Assembly (NCBI RefSeq): GCF_014297445.1
Contig: NZ_JACORU010000011.1
Span: forward strand, 1-64,000
Direction of reading: 5' to 3'
DNA: 64,000 bases
From: Ramlibacter albus
GTDB taxonomy: Bacteria; Pseudomonadota; Gammaproteobacteria; Burkholderiales; Burkholderiaceae_C
The notes under the pieces are model-generated. The model was given only the letters and a program-made list of their open reading frames with translations, did no database searches and was not told the origin of the DNA. Shown piece after piece: positions 52,033-60,725 of this stretch (the stretch's first letter is position 1; each line of letters opens with the position of its first letter). Both the position numbers and the translations under genes were made by a program.

Positions 52033-53553
52033 ATGGCCATGATTGGCAAGGTTCGGCGGATGTACTTCCGCCAAGGCAAGTCCGTGCGAGAGATCGTGCG
52101 GCTGACGAGTTTGTCGCGCAACACGGTGCGCAAGTGGCTGAAGGCGCCGCTGGAGGGCGAGCCGCGGTATCGACGCAGCGAGCGGCCTGGCAAGTTGAGC
52201 GCCTTCCACGAAGCGCTGCAACTGGCGCTGAAGGCCGATGCGCACCGCCCGCGCTACGAGCGGCGCACGGCACGTGCACTGCACGCGCAGATTCGCGGCG
52301 ACGGCTACGACGGCAGCTACAGCCGCGTCACCGACTTCGTGCGTGCGTGGCGGCAGGGCGAAGGCCAGTCGGTGTCCGCCAACGCGTTCGTTCCGCTGCT
52401 GTTCGAGCTCGGCGAGGCGTACCAGTTCGACTGGAGCGAAGAGGGCCCGGTGGTCGGCGGCATCTACTACCGCATGCAGGTCGCGCAGCTCAAGCTGTGC
52501 GCGTCGAGGGCCTTCTGGCTGGTGGCCTACCCGAGCCAGGGCCACGAGATGCTGTTCGATGCCCACACCCGGTCCTTCGCGGCCATGGGCGGCATTGCCC
52601 GGCGCGGTATCTACGACAACATGAAGACGGCGGTGGACAAGGTCAGGAAGGGCAAGGGCCGCACCGTCAACAAGCGCTTTGCGGCCATGTGCGCGCACTA
52701 CCTGGTCGACGCCGACTTCTGCAACGTGGCGTCCGGCTGGGAGAAGGGCGTCATCGAGAAGAACGTGCAGGACAGCCGCCGGCGCATCTGGATCGAGGCG
52801 GCCAAGCTGCGCTTCGGCTCCTTCGTCGAGCTCAACGCCTGGCTGGCAGACCGCTGCCGCGCGCTGTGGGCCGAGATCCGCCACCCCGAGCACGACCAGT
52901 TCAGTGTGGCCGAGATGCTCGAACACGAGAGGCCGCACCTGATGCCCATGCCAGAGCCCTTCGACGGCTACGTGGAGAACCCGGCGCGCGTGAGCAGCAC
53001 CTGTCTCGTCACGGTGGCCAGGAACCGGTACTCGGTGCCTTGCGAGCTGGCCGGGCAGATGCTCAGCACGCGGCTGTACCCGGGCCGGATCGTTGTCGTG
53101 GCCGACGACAAGAAGGTGGCCAGCCATGAACGGCTCAGCGACCGGGGCCAGACCCGCTACGACTGGCAGCACTACATCCCGCTCGTCGAGCGCAAGCCCG
53201 GCGCCCTGCGCAACGGCGCGCCGTTCGCTGACATGCCCGAGCCGCTGCAGCAGCTTCGCTGGGCGTTGCTGCGCGACCCGGGTGGCGACCGCGTGATGGC
53301 GCAGGTGCTGTCCATCGTGCCGACCGCCGGCCTGGATGCGGTGCTGGTGGCGGTGGAACTGGCACTGGAAGGCGCACCGCGCGGCAGGATCGGCGCCGAG
53401 CACGTGCTCAACGTCATCGCCCGGCTGAATGCGGCACCGGCGCCGCAGAACGCGGCCACGGGGCTGCAGGTGGCCGACAAGCCACTGGCCAACACCGGGC
53501 GCTACGACAGCCTGCGCGGTCAGGCCAGCGCCGAGGAGGTCGACCATGCGTGA
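52033..53553 (+). CDS. istA: IS21 transposase
   Basis: The ATG at 52033 follows GAGGAGTGATCACC and gives 506 aa; the frame from 52006 adds nine residues. The N-terminal HTH ([20 protein letters not shown]) precedes a DDE integrase core with acidic residues in [20 protein letters not shown] and [13 protein letters not shown]. It cuts and joins the IS ends. Its stop overlaps istB by 8 bp. Confidence 0.94.
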   Translation: MAMIGKVRRMYFRQGKSVREIVRLTSLSRNTVRKWLKAPLEGEPRYRRSERPGKLSAFHEALQLALKADAHRPRYERRTARALHAQIRGDGYDGSYSRVTDFVRAWRQGEGQSVSANAFVPLLFELGEAYQFDWSEEGPVVGGIYYRMQVAQLKLCASRAFWLVAYPSQGHEMLFDAHTRSFAAMGGIARRGIYDNMKTAVDKVRKGKGRTVNKRFAAMCAHYLVDADFCNVASGWEKGVIEKNVQDSRRRIWIEAAKLRFGSFVELNAWLADRCRALWAEIRHPEHDQFSVAEMLEHERPHLMPMPEPFDGYVENPARVSSTCLVTVARNRYSVPCELAGQMLSTRLYPGRIVVVADDKKVASHERLSDRGQTRYDWQHYIPLVERKPGALRNGAPFADMPEPLQQLRWALLRDPGGDRVMAQVLSIVPTAGLDAVLVAVELALEGAPRGRIGAEHVLNVIARLNAAPAPQNAATGLQVADKPLANTGRYDSLRGQASAEEVDHA

Positions 53554-54358
53554 GCTTGCCGTCGAACTCAAGCAACTGCGTATGCACGGCATGGCCAGCG
53601 CCTGGAGCGATCTCATGGAGCAAGGCGGCAGCGCTGCGCTGGAGAGCTCGCGCTGGCTGCTGGAACACCTGCTGCAGGCCGAGACCACCGACCGCGCGAT
53701 GCGCTCGATCAGCCACCAGATGCACACGGCCAAGTTCCCGGTGCATCGTGACCTGGCGGGCTTCGACTTCGATGTCTCGCCGGTGGACCGCAAGCTGATC
53801 CACACCTTGGCGGAGATGGCGTTCACCGACGCGGCGCACAACGCGGTGCTGGTGGGCGGGCCGGGCACGGGCAAGACGCACCTCGCCACGGCCATCGGCG
53901 TGGCCGGGATCACGCGGCACGGACGGCGGGTACGGTTCTACTCGACCGTGGACCTGGTCAACGCGCTGGAGCAGGAGAAGGCGCAAGGCAAGGCCGGGCG
54001 CATCGCGGCGAGCCTGCTGCGCATGGACTTGGTGATCCTGGACGAATTGGGCTATCTGCCGTTCAGCCAGGCCGGCGGAGCCTTGCTGTTCCACCTGCTG
54101 TCCAAGCTGTACGAGCACACCAGCGTGATGATCACGACCAACCTGGACTTCGCCGAGTGGTCCAGCGTGTTCGGCGACGCGAAGATGACCACGGCGCTGC
54201 TGGACCGGCTCACGCACCACTGCCACATCGTGGAGACGGGCAACGAGAGCCATCGCTTCCTGCACAGCTCGGCGGTGGCAAAGAAGCGCATCAAGGCGCG
54301 AGAGCAAGCGCGCAAGGCGGACAAGCAGGACAAGCCACCGCCAGCCGACGACATCTGA
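53546..54358 (+). CDS. istB: IS21 helper ATPase
   Basis: The 270-aa AAA+ protein has Walker A ([16 protein letters not shown] near residue 107), Walker B ([12 protein letters not shown] near 160) and an N-terminal helical domain ([20 protein letters not shown]). It is the DnaA-like helper that selects target DNA for the istA transposase. A GGAGG lies just before its start inside istA. Confidence 0.95.
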   Translation: MRELAVELKQLRMHGMASAWSDLMEQGGSAALESSRWLLEHLLQAETTDRAMRSISHQMHTAKFPVHRDLAGFDFDVSPVDRKLIHTLAEMAFTDAAHNAVLVGGPGTGKTHLATAIGVAGITRHGRRVRFYSTVDLVNALEQEKAQGKAGRIAASLLRMDLVILDELGYLPFSQAGGALLFHLLSKLYEHTSVMITTNLDFAEWSSVFGDAKMTTALLDRLTHHCHIVETGNESHRFLHSSAVAKKRIKAREQARKADKQDKPPPADDI

Positions 54359-54842
54359 GGGTCGGCCGCGCGGGGGAATCCGCTACGGGCTACGCCCTTC
54401 GCGTCTTCCCCCGCGCGAACATCAATGCATCGTGGAGGTCAACGAACCAGCGATCGACCTACACTTATCCACAGCTGACCGCCTCGCGGTCGGTGTCCAT
54501 CCCCGGGTCAATATTGGATCGGCAGGGTGGGTCAAAATTCGGTCGGCGCGGACACCCTTATGCTCAGTACAGCTGTGCTTTGGTCCGCGAAGCAATGATG
54601 ACCTTGGCCGATGACTCAGGCTCCCCGATTGTTCTCCTGCGAAGCGCCGCAGACGGCGGCCGCGCAACCGTCTACTGCGCCGCCTTGGCCGCATGCTTGC
54701 GAGGCGGTGAGCGCAACCGATGCCTAGGTGTAGGCCGCATGCCATGCGCGACGGTCCTCCGAACAGCTCATGCCGTTTCGGCCGGACGAGCGCATACCCG
54801 CGCGGTCAGCCCTGACCTCCTACAAAACAAGGTGCTGCTTCG

Positions 54843-54992
54843 CTAGGCGACCAAGCCACCCGCATGCATTGCCATTCTCATGAGCCACGCAGCCAACACA
54901 AGGGCGCCGACGCTGCAGGCCCAGATACCAACAAGCCAAGCAATCCGAACAAGCCAGTTCGGTCGTCGCGGCGCTGTCCAAGGCGCTTGCAT
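54843..54992 (-). CDS. CydX/DUF2474-like small subunit of the quinol oxidase
   Basis: The ATG at 54992 shares one base with the stop of cydB (TGATG), giving 49 aa: MQAPWTAPRRPNWLVRIAWL followed by a single membrane helix (VGIWACSVGALVLAAWLMRM) and a short tail. The Arg-x-x-Trp-Leu-x-x-Ile-Trp pattern and place after cydB match DUF2474, a small stabilising subunit of CIO-type bd oxidases. The longer frame to 55166 runs into cydB and is rejected. Confidence 0.8.
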   Translation of the reverse strand: MQAPWTAPRRPNWLVRIAWLVGIWACSVGALVLAAWLMRMAMHAGGLVA

Positions 54993-56002
54993 CAGTGGTA
55001 GCCCTCGCCGTGCCTCACCTTGCCACGGAACACCCAGTACCCCCAAGCGGTGTACATCAGGATGAGAGGAATGATGAGCAAGGCCCCAACAAGAGCGAAA
55101 CCCAAGCTTTGAGGAGGGCCGGCCGCGTCCCAAATGGAGGTCGACGGCGGGATGACGTTGGGCCACAGACTGATGCCAAGGCCGCTGTAGCCGAGGAATA
55201 CCAGGGCGAGGGTCAGGACGAACGGCATGGCATGACTTGTTTCATCAGCCAGGGCGCGTCTCAGCCACCACATCGCACCAGCTACCAGGAGGGGAACCGG
55301 TGCGAACCAGAAGATGTTCGGCAGGGAGAACCAACGCTCAGAGATGGCTGGATGCGCCAACGGCGTCCATAGGCTGATGATGGCGATGACCCCCAACAAC
55401 ACCCAAGACAGTCGGCGAGAAGCTCGACGCATGCGGCCCTGCAACGGGCCCTCGGTCTTCATCACCAGCCAAGTGCTTCCGAGCAACGCGTAGGTGAACA
55501 CCAGCGAGATACCGACGAATACCGAGAACGGCGTCAGCCAGTCGAGTGGGCCCCCAGCGTACGCACCGTCCTTCATGGGAATGCCATCAAGGAAAGCGCC
55601 GAGGGTGACACCTTGGAAGAACGTCGCCAGGAGCGACCCGCCGGCGAAGGACTTGTCCCAAACCCGGCGCTTGCCAGCGGGCACCTTGAAGCGGAACTCG
55701 AAAGCCACGCCACGGAAAATGAGACCAACGAGCATGAGGATGAGCGGCAGATAGAAGGCGCTCAGCACCACGGCGTATGCAACGGGGAACGCCACCAGCA
55801 GGCCGGCGCCTCCGAGCACGAGCCACGTTTCGTTCCCGTCCCAAACCGGCGCGACGGTGTTCATCATCACGTCGCGGTCTTCCTTGCCATCGACCGCGGT
55901 GAAGAGGATGCCGATGCCGAGGTCGAAGCCGTCCATGACCACGTACATCATCACCCCGAAGAGGATGATGATGGCCCAGATGAGAGGCAGGTCGATGCCC
56001 AT
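54992..56002 (-). CDS. cydB: Cyanide-insensitive-type quinol oxidase subunit II
   Basis: The ATG at 56002, one base after the cydA stop, gives 336 aa with eight membrane helices. CydB-family motifs are visible: MDGFDLGIGILF near residue 24, WDGNETWLVLGGAGLLVAFP near residue 54 and FRGVAFEFRFK. It pairs with subunit I to form the bd-type oxidase core. It is the fourth gene of the leftward respiratory operon. Confidence 0.93.
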   Translation of the reverse strand: MGIDLPLIWAIIILFGVMMYVVMDGFDLGIGILFTAVDGKEDRDVMMNTVAPVWDGNETWLVLGGAGLLVAFPVAYAVVLSAFYLPLILMLVGLIFRGVAFEFRFKVPAGKRRVWDKSFAGGSLLATFFQGVTLGAFLDGIPMKDGAYAGGPLDWLTPFSVFVGISLVFTYALLGSTWLVMKTEGPLQGRMRRASRRLSWVLLGVIAIISLWTPLAHPAISERWFSLPNIFWFAPVPLLVAGAMWWLRRALADETSHAMPFVLTLALVFLGYSGLGISLWPNVIPPSTSIWDAAGPPQSLGFALVGALLIIPLILMYTAWGYWVFRGKVRHGEGYH

Positions 56003-56003
56003 T

Positions 56004-57437
56004 TCAGTGCCCTCCTGATGGAGTTGCCGGTTCGACGTCAAGGCGCTCCGGCGCTCCCGACAGTGGTCGCATCGGCTGCCGCATCTCGCCCGGACCCCCG
56101 TCAACTGGGTGGGCGCTCTCACCGGTCAGAGGACCCTTGCCGATGATGCGCAACAGATAGACCGTACCCGCACCGAACACAAGGAAGTAGACAACCACGA
56201 AGATTGCAAGCGTCAGGGCGACCTGGTCCAAGCTGTGAGCAGAGACTGCATCAGCGGTGCGCATCACGCCGTAGACCACCCAGGGCTGCCGACCGACCTC
56301 CGTCGTAATCCAACCGGCCAGGATGGCCACGAGCCCCGCGGGGCCCATCGCCAACGCGTACCGCAACAGGGGCTTCGACGTGAAAAGCCTCTTGCGAAGA
56401 TGCGCTATCAACGCCGAGACGCCGAGAAGAATCATCAACAGTCCTAGGCCGACCATGACGCGGAAGCTCCAGAAGACAACTGCGGATGGAGGTCGGTCTT
56501 CGCGCGGGAATTCCTTCAGCCCCGGAAACTGTCCGTCCCAGGAGTGCGTCAGCAGGAGGCTGCCGAGCTTCGGCACCTCGAGGGCGAAGCGAGTCGTCTC
56601 GCTCTCCATGTCGGGCCAGCCGAACAGGATGAGCGGCACCGCTTCACCCGGCTTGTTCTCCCAGTGGCCCTCGATAGCCGCAAGTTTGGCTGGCTGGTGT
56701 TCGAGCGTGTTCAGTCCGTGCAGGTCACCAATGAATGCCTGGATTGGAGCAGTGACAAGCACCATCCCCATCGCCATCGCCAACATCGTGCGCACCGGCG
56801 CGTTGTCTCGGCCTCTTAAAAGGTGCCAAGCCGCACTAGCGCCTACAACCAGCGCTGTCGACAAGAACGCTGCGACCACCATGTGGGCCAAACGATATGG
56901 GAAGGATGGATTGAAGATGACGGCCAGCCAATCCACGGGTACGACGCGCCCGTCGATGATTTCGTGGCCTTGAGGTGTTTGCATCCAGCTGTTCGACGCA
57001 AGAATCCACGTGGCTGAGATGAGCGTCCCAACGGCCACCATGACGGTGGACAGAAAGTGAAGACCCGGGCCTACCCGCTGCAGGCCGAAGAGCATTACGC
57101 CGAGGAATCCAGCCTCCAGGAAGAAAGCAGTCAGCACCTCATAGGCAAGCAAGGGGCCGGTGACGCCGCCGGCAAACTTCGAGAAGCCACTCCAGTTGGT
57201 GCCGAACTGGTAGGCCATCACAAGGCCGGAGACGACACCCATCCCGAACGCGACCGCAAACGCCTTGACCCAGAAGTGGTACAGGTCCAAGTAGACCTGG
57301 CGTTTCGTCTTGAGCCACAACCCTTCCAGAACCGCGAGGTAGCTCGCCAGGCCGATGGTCAGCGCTGGGAAGATGATGTGGAACGATATCGTGAACGCAA
57401 ACTGGATGCGTGCAAGAAGGAGGGCGTCGACGTCCAT
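56004..57437 (-). CDS. cydA: Cyanide-insensitive-type cytochrome bd quinol oxidase subunit I
   Basis: The 477-aa subunit carries the hemes and quinol site. Visible are the heme ligand His near residue 20 (FTISFHIIFPAL), GRQPWVVYGVMRTADAVS near residue 375, and MQTPQGHEIIDGRVVPVDWL near residue 152. The Q-loop is short, typical of CIO (cyanide-insensitive) rather than E. coli CydA. It sits 24 bp after the acyl-CoA-dehydrogenase-like gene and is followed by cydB and the small subunit. Confidence 0.94.
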   Translation of the reverse strand: MDVDALLLARIQFAFTISFHIIFPALTIGLASYLAVLEGLWLKTKRQVYLDLYHFWVKAFAVAFGMGVVSGLVMAYQFGTNWSGFSKFAGGVTGPLLAYEVLTAFFLEAGFLGVMLFGLQRVGPGLHFLSTVMVAVGTLISATWILASNSWMQTPQGHEIIDGRVVPVDWLAVIFNPSFPYRLAHMVVAAFLSTALVVGASAAWHLLRGRDNAPVRTMLAMAMGMVLVTAPIQAFIGDLHGLNTLEHQPAKLAAIEGHWENKPGEAVPLILFGWPDMESETTRFALEVPKLGSLLLTHSWDGQFPGLKEFPREDRPPSAVVFWSFRVMVGLGLLMILLGVSALIAHLRKRLFTSKPLLRYALAMGPAGLVAILAGWITTEVGRQPWVVYGVMRTADAVSAHSLDQVALTLAIFVVVYFLVFGAGTVYLLRIIGKGPLTGESAHPVDGGPGEMRQPMRPLSGAPERLDVEPATPSGGH

Positions 57438-57461
57438 TGTGTTTCTCCGTAAGGCACGCTG

Positions 57462-58292
57462 CTATGCCACCGCCATCCCCGTTGACGGCACACAGGCGCT
57501 TGCGCCTTGCAAGCCGGCCAGGAGCGCCTCCAAGGCAACTCTGGGCCCACGGTCGAGTCGGTCTTGCGTCACAGCACGGCCAGCGGCTCCAAGGTGGCTG
57601 TCAATAGTGGACACGAGGCCATTGCTCTCGCCGTCGTTCACGACTCGGCGCAGAGCGCCCGCGACAAGTGCAGCCTTCATCGACTCGGACAAAACCGTCA
57701 GTCGTTCAACAGCACTCTTTCCGTCCGAGAACAGGATTTCGTCTTCACGCAAGAAGACGTTCCGCAGTTCAAGTGCGACGCCCGAGCACCCCTGCGATGC
57801 ATCATCGCGCTGGACGATACCATCTTCTTCGCTCTTGAGCAGCACCAACGCATAAGGCGTTCCAGTGCCAAAGGCCACTGGCACTGAGACTACGAACCAG
57901 TCGCGGTCCAGGTTCGGAAGCGCTGCGAAGCGGCCGGACATCCGCCAACCGCGCCCAGTGTCCCGGGCGTCGGCCAACGAGACGGCAGATTCACTCGGCC
58001 AGGATGCTGCACAGTTTCCACCGATGTGACCTTCGAGCAGGTCCGGCAACTGGTACTCCATGACGCCAATGTTCTCTGCCTGCAGGAGAGCCTCGATGAG
58101 CAACCGCTGTGACGCCAACAGAACGCCACTCTTCGGGTGCCTCTTGGCTACCGCCGCGACCGCGCGAATCACATCCTCCTTGGTGCCACCGTGGCCCCCA
58201 AGCGAACGTGGCACTCCCAGCCTGAACAGACCCTCCTTGCCCAGCTGGCGACGCAGGGTGGCGGTCGTCGGAGCAGGAAGTTCACTTGACAT
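57462..58292 (-). CDS. Short acyl-CoA-dehydrogenase-like protein (copy 2) in the respiratory operon
   Basis: The ATG at 58292 gives 276 aa (an ATG at 58301 adds three). LFRLGVPRSLGGHGGTKEDV near residue 25 and the following helices match the acyl-CoA dehydrogenase N-terminal domain; a middle beta domain follows (WRMSGRFAALPNLDRDWFVV), then ELRNVFLREDEILFSDG. Only about 80 residues remain for the C-terminal helical domain, so it is 100 residues short of normal and may lack the catalytic base. It overlaps the cytochrome gene upstream by 11 bp and sits directly before cydA, so a flavoprotein partner of the oxidase is possible, but its role is unknown. Confidence 0.78.
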   Translation of the reverse strand: MSSELPAPTTATLRRQLGKEGLFRLGVPRSLGGHGGTKEDVIRAVAAVAKRHPKSGVLLASQRLLIEALLQAENIGVMEYQLPDLLEGHIGGNCAASWPSESAVSLADARDTGRGWRMSGRFAALPNLDRDWFVVSVPVAFGTGTPYALVLLKSEEDGIVQRDDASQGCSGVALELRNVFLREDEILFSDGKSAVERLTVLSESMKAALVAGALRRVVNDGESNGLVSTIDSHLGAAGRAVTQDRLDRGPRVALEALLAGLQGASACVPSTGMAVA

Positions 58293-59568
58293 GAAGTACA
58301 TCCAAGGAGGACACGGGAGCAGCAGAGTTGCCCCATGACTGGCGAATGAACGTGCTCACCGCCGCGATTTCGTCGTTGTTCAGCACTTGGCCGAATGGCG
58401 GCATGCCAAAGGGCTCAGGGTTGCCCGCTGTCGTCGGCATGAAGCCACCCTGTCGAATGACCTGCACCAAGTTGTTGTGTGAGGACAGGGTCACGGCTCG
58501 ATTCCCGGCGAGGGCCGGATAGATGCCGGCTACGCCTTGGCCTTTGTCCCCGTGGCACGAGGCGCAGTGCTGGTCATACAGCTTCCCGCCTCTGGCAAAG
58601 ACATCACCCTCTGCCCGCTTCACCTCGCGCGGCTCGTTGTCTCGCAGGGGGATGGACGCGAGGTAGCGAGCCATTGCGTCAAGGTCCGCGCCGCTCAGAT
58701 ACTGCGTGCTGGTGAAGACGACCTCTGCCATGGGTCCCGAGACGGAGGCGTGAGACACGACGCCGTCCTTCAACAGCTTCACCACCTCATCGCGCTGCCA
58801 CGTTTGAACGCCAGCTTCCCTCGGGGTGGCCAAAGAAGGTGCGTACCACGTGGCGTCGGGCATCAGCCCTCCGGCGAATTGGGCATTCAGGCTCGTTCCA
58901 CCGAGGAAGTTCCGGCCCGAGTGGCAAGCCGCGCAATGGCCGAGCCCTTGAACGAGGTACCTCCCGCGGTTCCATTCCGCAGGTTGCTCCGCCTGCGGCT
59001 CAAACGCGCCGGCGCGGAAGTACAGCGCTCGCCAGACCGCAAGCGCTGCCTGGGTGTTGTACGGGAAGCCCAGACGGTGAGGCTGGTTCGGCCGTTCCAC
59101 GGCAGGCGTTGACTTCAGGAACGCGTAGAGCGCGTCGGAGTCTTCGCGTGTGACGTAGGTGAAGCTGGGATACGGGAATGCCGGGTACAGGAGCCGACCG
59201 TCCTTGGACCGACCGTGGTGCATCGCCCGCCAGAACTCGCTTGCCGACCAACTGCCGATTCCGGTCTTGACATCCGACGTGATGTTGGGCGCGACGACGA
59301 CGCCGAACGGGGTATCGACACCACGGCCGCCAGCAAACGCTGCACCGCCGGTCGTCGTGTGGCATCCGATGCAATTGCCCGCGCGAGCAAGGTAGGCGCC
59401 GCGCTCTATCACCGAGGCCGACGCCGGCACGTTGGCAGGCCCCGGCTCTACAGGCGCCTCACCTCGCACATTCAACCAGGCTACCAGGGCAGTCAGCAGG
59501 ACGACAAGGCCCAAGAGGCCGGCGAGCAGCGGGCGGAGCCAAGACCGTTGCTTGTTCGCGTTCGTCAT
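58282..59568 (-). CDS. Triheme c-type cytochrome, dehydrogenase-subunit type
   Basis: The ATG at 59568 has GGGAG ahead and overlaps the previous gene (ATGA); product 428 aa. An N-terminal membrane helix (LLAGLLGLVVLLTALVAWL) anchors it. Three heme sites follow: CIGCH near residue 67, CAACH near 212 and CASCH near 340. The layout resembles the cytochrome subunit of membrane alcohol or gluconate dehydrogenases, which pass electrons to quinone. No dehydrogenase large subunit is in the operon, so the electron donor is open. Confidence 0.88.
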   Translation of the reverse strand: MTNANKQRSWLRPLLAGLLGLVVLLTALVAWLNVRGEAPVEPGPANVPASASVIERGAYLARAGNCIGCHTTTGGAAFAGGRGVDTPFGVVVAPNITSDVKTGIGSWSASEFWRAMHHGRSKDGRLLYPAFPYPSFTYVTREDSDALYAFLKSTPAVERPNQPHRLGFPYNTQAALAVWRALYFRAGAFEPQAEQPAEWNRGRYLVQGLGHCAACHSGRNFLGGTSLNAQFAGGLMPDATWYAPSLATPREAGVQTWQRDEVVKLLKDGVVSHASVSGPMAEVVFTSTQYLSGADLDAMARYLASIPLRDNEPREVKRAEGDVFARGGKLYDQHCASCHGDKGQGVAGIYPALAGNRAVTLSSHNNLVQVIRQGGFMPTTAGNPEPFGMPPFGQVLNNDEIAAVSTFIRQSWGNSAAPVSSLDVLHVK

Positions 59569-60287
59569 TCGCCGCTCCCGCAGCGAATTGGAAGCGGCTC
59601 GCCGGAGCCGGCCTGAGGCTTGGTGTCTGTGGGCAGCGTTTGGGCCGAGAGCCAACGTGACACCGCGCCGACCTCTTCTGGCGTCAGCCGCTTGGCCACC
59701 TCTGCCATGCAGTCAGGCGCGATGGCCTTGCGAGAACCTGTGCGCCAGGCCCCGAGCTGCCCAATGAGGTAGTCCGCAGGCAGTGTCAGGAGCCCTGGCA
59801 TCGCAGGCTGCCGTCCAGCCATGCTCGAGCCGTGGCATGACACACAAGCAGGCACGTTCCGCTCGGGCGCGCCCTTGAAGACTAGCTGCTCGGCAAGCTG
59901 GACTTGTTGGGCCGTCAGGCCGTGCGCTTGTACCGCAGGGTAGGGGAGGTTCAACTCGGCAAAGTACTTGGCGATGTCCTGCAGGTAGTCGTCCGACATG
60001 TGCTGCATCAGGTGGTTCATCGCCTGGTTGCGGCGACGTCCCTCGCGGAAATTCTTCAGCTGATTGAACAGGTACCCCTGCGGCTTCCCGGCGATGCGCG
60101 GAAAGTAGCCCGCGTTTGTCGCTCGGCCTTCCTTGCCGTGGCACATCACGCACGCCTGCATTCGCTGGGCCATGCTGTTTTGCACGGTTGCAGCCGCCGA
60201 GGCCGCCTGCGGGGCAGCTGTTTGCGAATAGGCGCCGAAGGCGATGAGCCCAAGGGCGGCGGCGGTGAGAGTCCGAGAGACGTTCAT
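59565..60287 (-). CDS. Diheme c-type cytochrome (c4-like)
   Basis: The ATG at 60287 gives 240 aa with a signal peptide (LTAAALGLIAFGAYSQTAAP). Two heme sites, CVMCH near residue 47 and CVSCH near 149, each with a downstream Met candidate (NHLMQHMSDDYL and MAEVAKRLTPEE), give a c4-like periplasmic electron carrier. It is the second gene of the leftward operon after the DUF2970 gene. Confidence 0.87.
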   Translation of the reverse strand: MNVSRTLTAAALGLIAFGAYSQTAAPQAASAAATVQNSMAQRMQACVMCHGKEGRATNAGYFPRIAGKPQGYLFNQLKNFREGRRRNQAMNHLMQHMSDDYLQDIAKYFAELNLPYPAVQAHGLTAQQVQLAEQLVFKGAPERNVPACVSCHGSSMAGRQPAMPGLLTLPADYLIGQLGAWRTGSRKAIAPDCMAEVAKRLTPEEVGAVSRWLSAQTLPTDTKPQAGSGEPLPIRCGSGE

Positions 60288-60333
60288 GTTGGCACTACGC
60301 AGGCGTAACCCCGTTGTGGGGCAATCCGGGCTC

Positions 60334-60525
60334 CTAATTGCCAAGCAAGTGGACGGCAACGTTCGCGAGCGTCCACAGCGTAAGACCGAAAACCGCAGCC
60401 AGTACCAGCGCGACGGCAACCAGGACCAGCGGTTTGACCTTCGCCAGCTCCTCACCCGCAGCCGCCCGACGGCGAATGCCGAAGAAGCTCCACAGCACCA
60501 TCTGGATGTAGCTCAACGTTCCCAT
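60334..60525 (-). CDS. DUF2970 small membrane protein
   Basis: The 63-aa product begins MGTLSYIQMVLWSFFGIRRR, the conserved DUF2970 start (Ser-Phe-x-Gly-Ile-Arg), and has one membrane helix (PLVLVAVALVLAAVFGLTLW). It lies at the head of the leftward operon, 46 bp ahead of the c4-like cytochrome. The function of DUF2970 is unknown. Confidence 0.8.
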   Translation of the reverse strand: MGTLSYIQMVLWSFFGIRRRAAAGEELAKVKPLVLVAVALVLAAVFGLTLWTLANVAVHLLGN

Positions 60526-60725
60526 AGCAGCAGCACCTCTCTTTCCGCAATGAACTGTGCCAAACCAGCCGGGAAAATCCTAGGCTCAGTTCCGTGAAAA
60601 AAGTGCGTAGCAGATGCTCGTCACAGGGTGATTTGCCCAGTAGGTGGCAGCATTGCAGTACAGTAGTCAACCAAGCCGATAGGCCCATATCAGATGCATT
60701 CCGACTCTCCGACAACTGCACTGGT

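Larger units (their letters stand above)
51919..54554 (+). mobile_element. IS21-family insertion sequence
   Basis: The 2636-bp element begins TGTTGACGCCGACC and ends as the inverted copy of TGTCCGCGCCGACC, with about 24 of 29 terminal positions matching. A second internal pair of repeats, CCGATCCAAATTTGACCCGG at 51961 and its inverted copy ending at 54522, differs at two positions. Multiple terminal repeats, istA and istB with overlapping ends are diagnostic of IS21. The flanking bases (CTAACGG on the left, CCCTTAT on the right) show no target-site duplication. The frames of istA and istB are intact, so it may still be active. Confidence 0.93.

Noticed and set aside
51911-54562. Target-site duplication for the IS21 element
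   Set aside because: Bases outside the two ends (CTAACGG and CCCTTAT) do not match at any length from 4 to 8.
54359-54842. Frame continuing rightward past istB
   Set aside because: It passes through the IS21 right end and into sequence with no family match.
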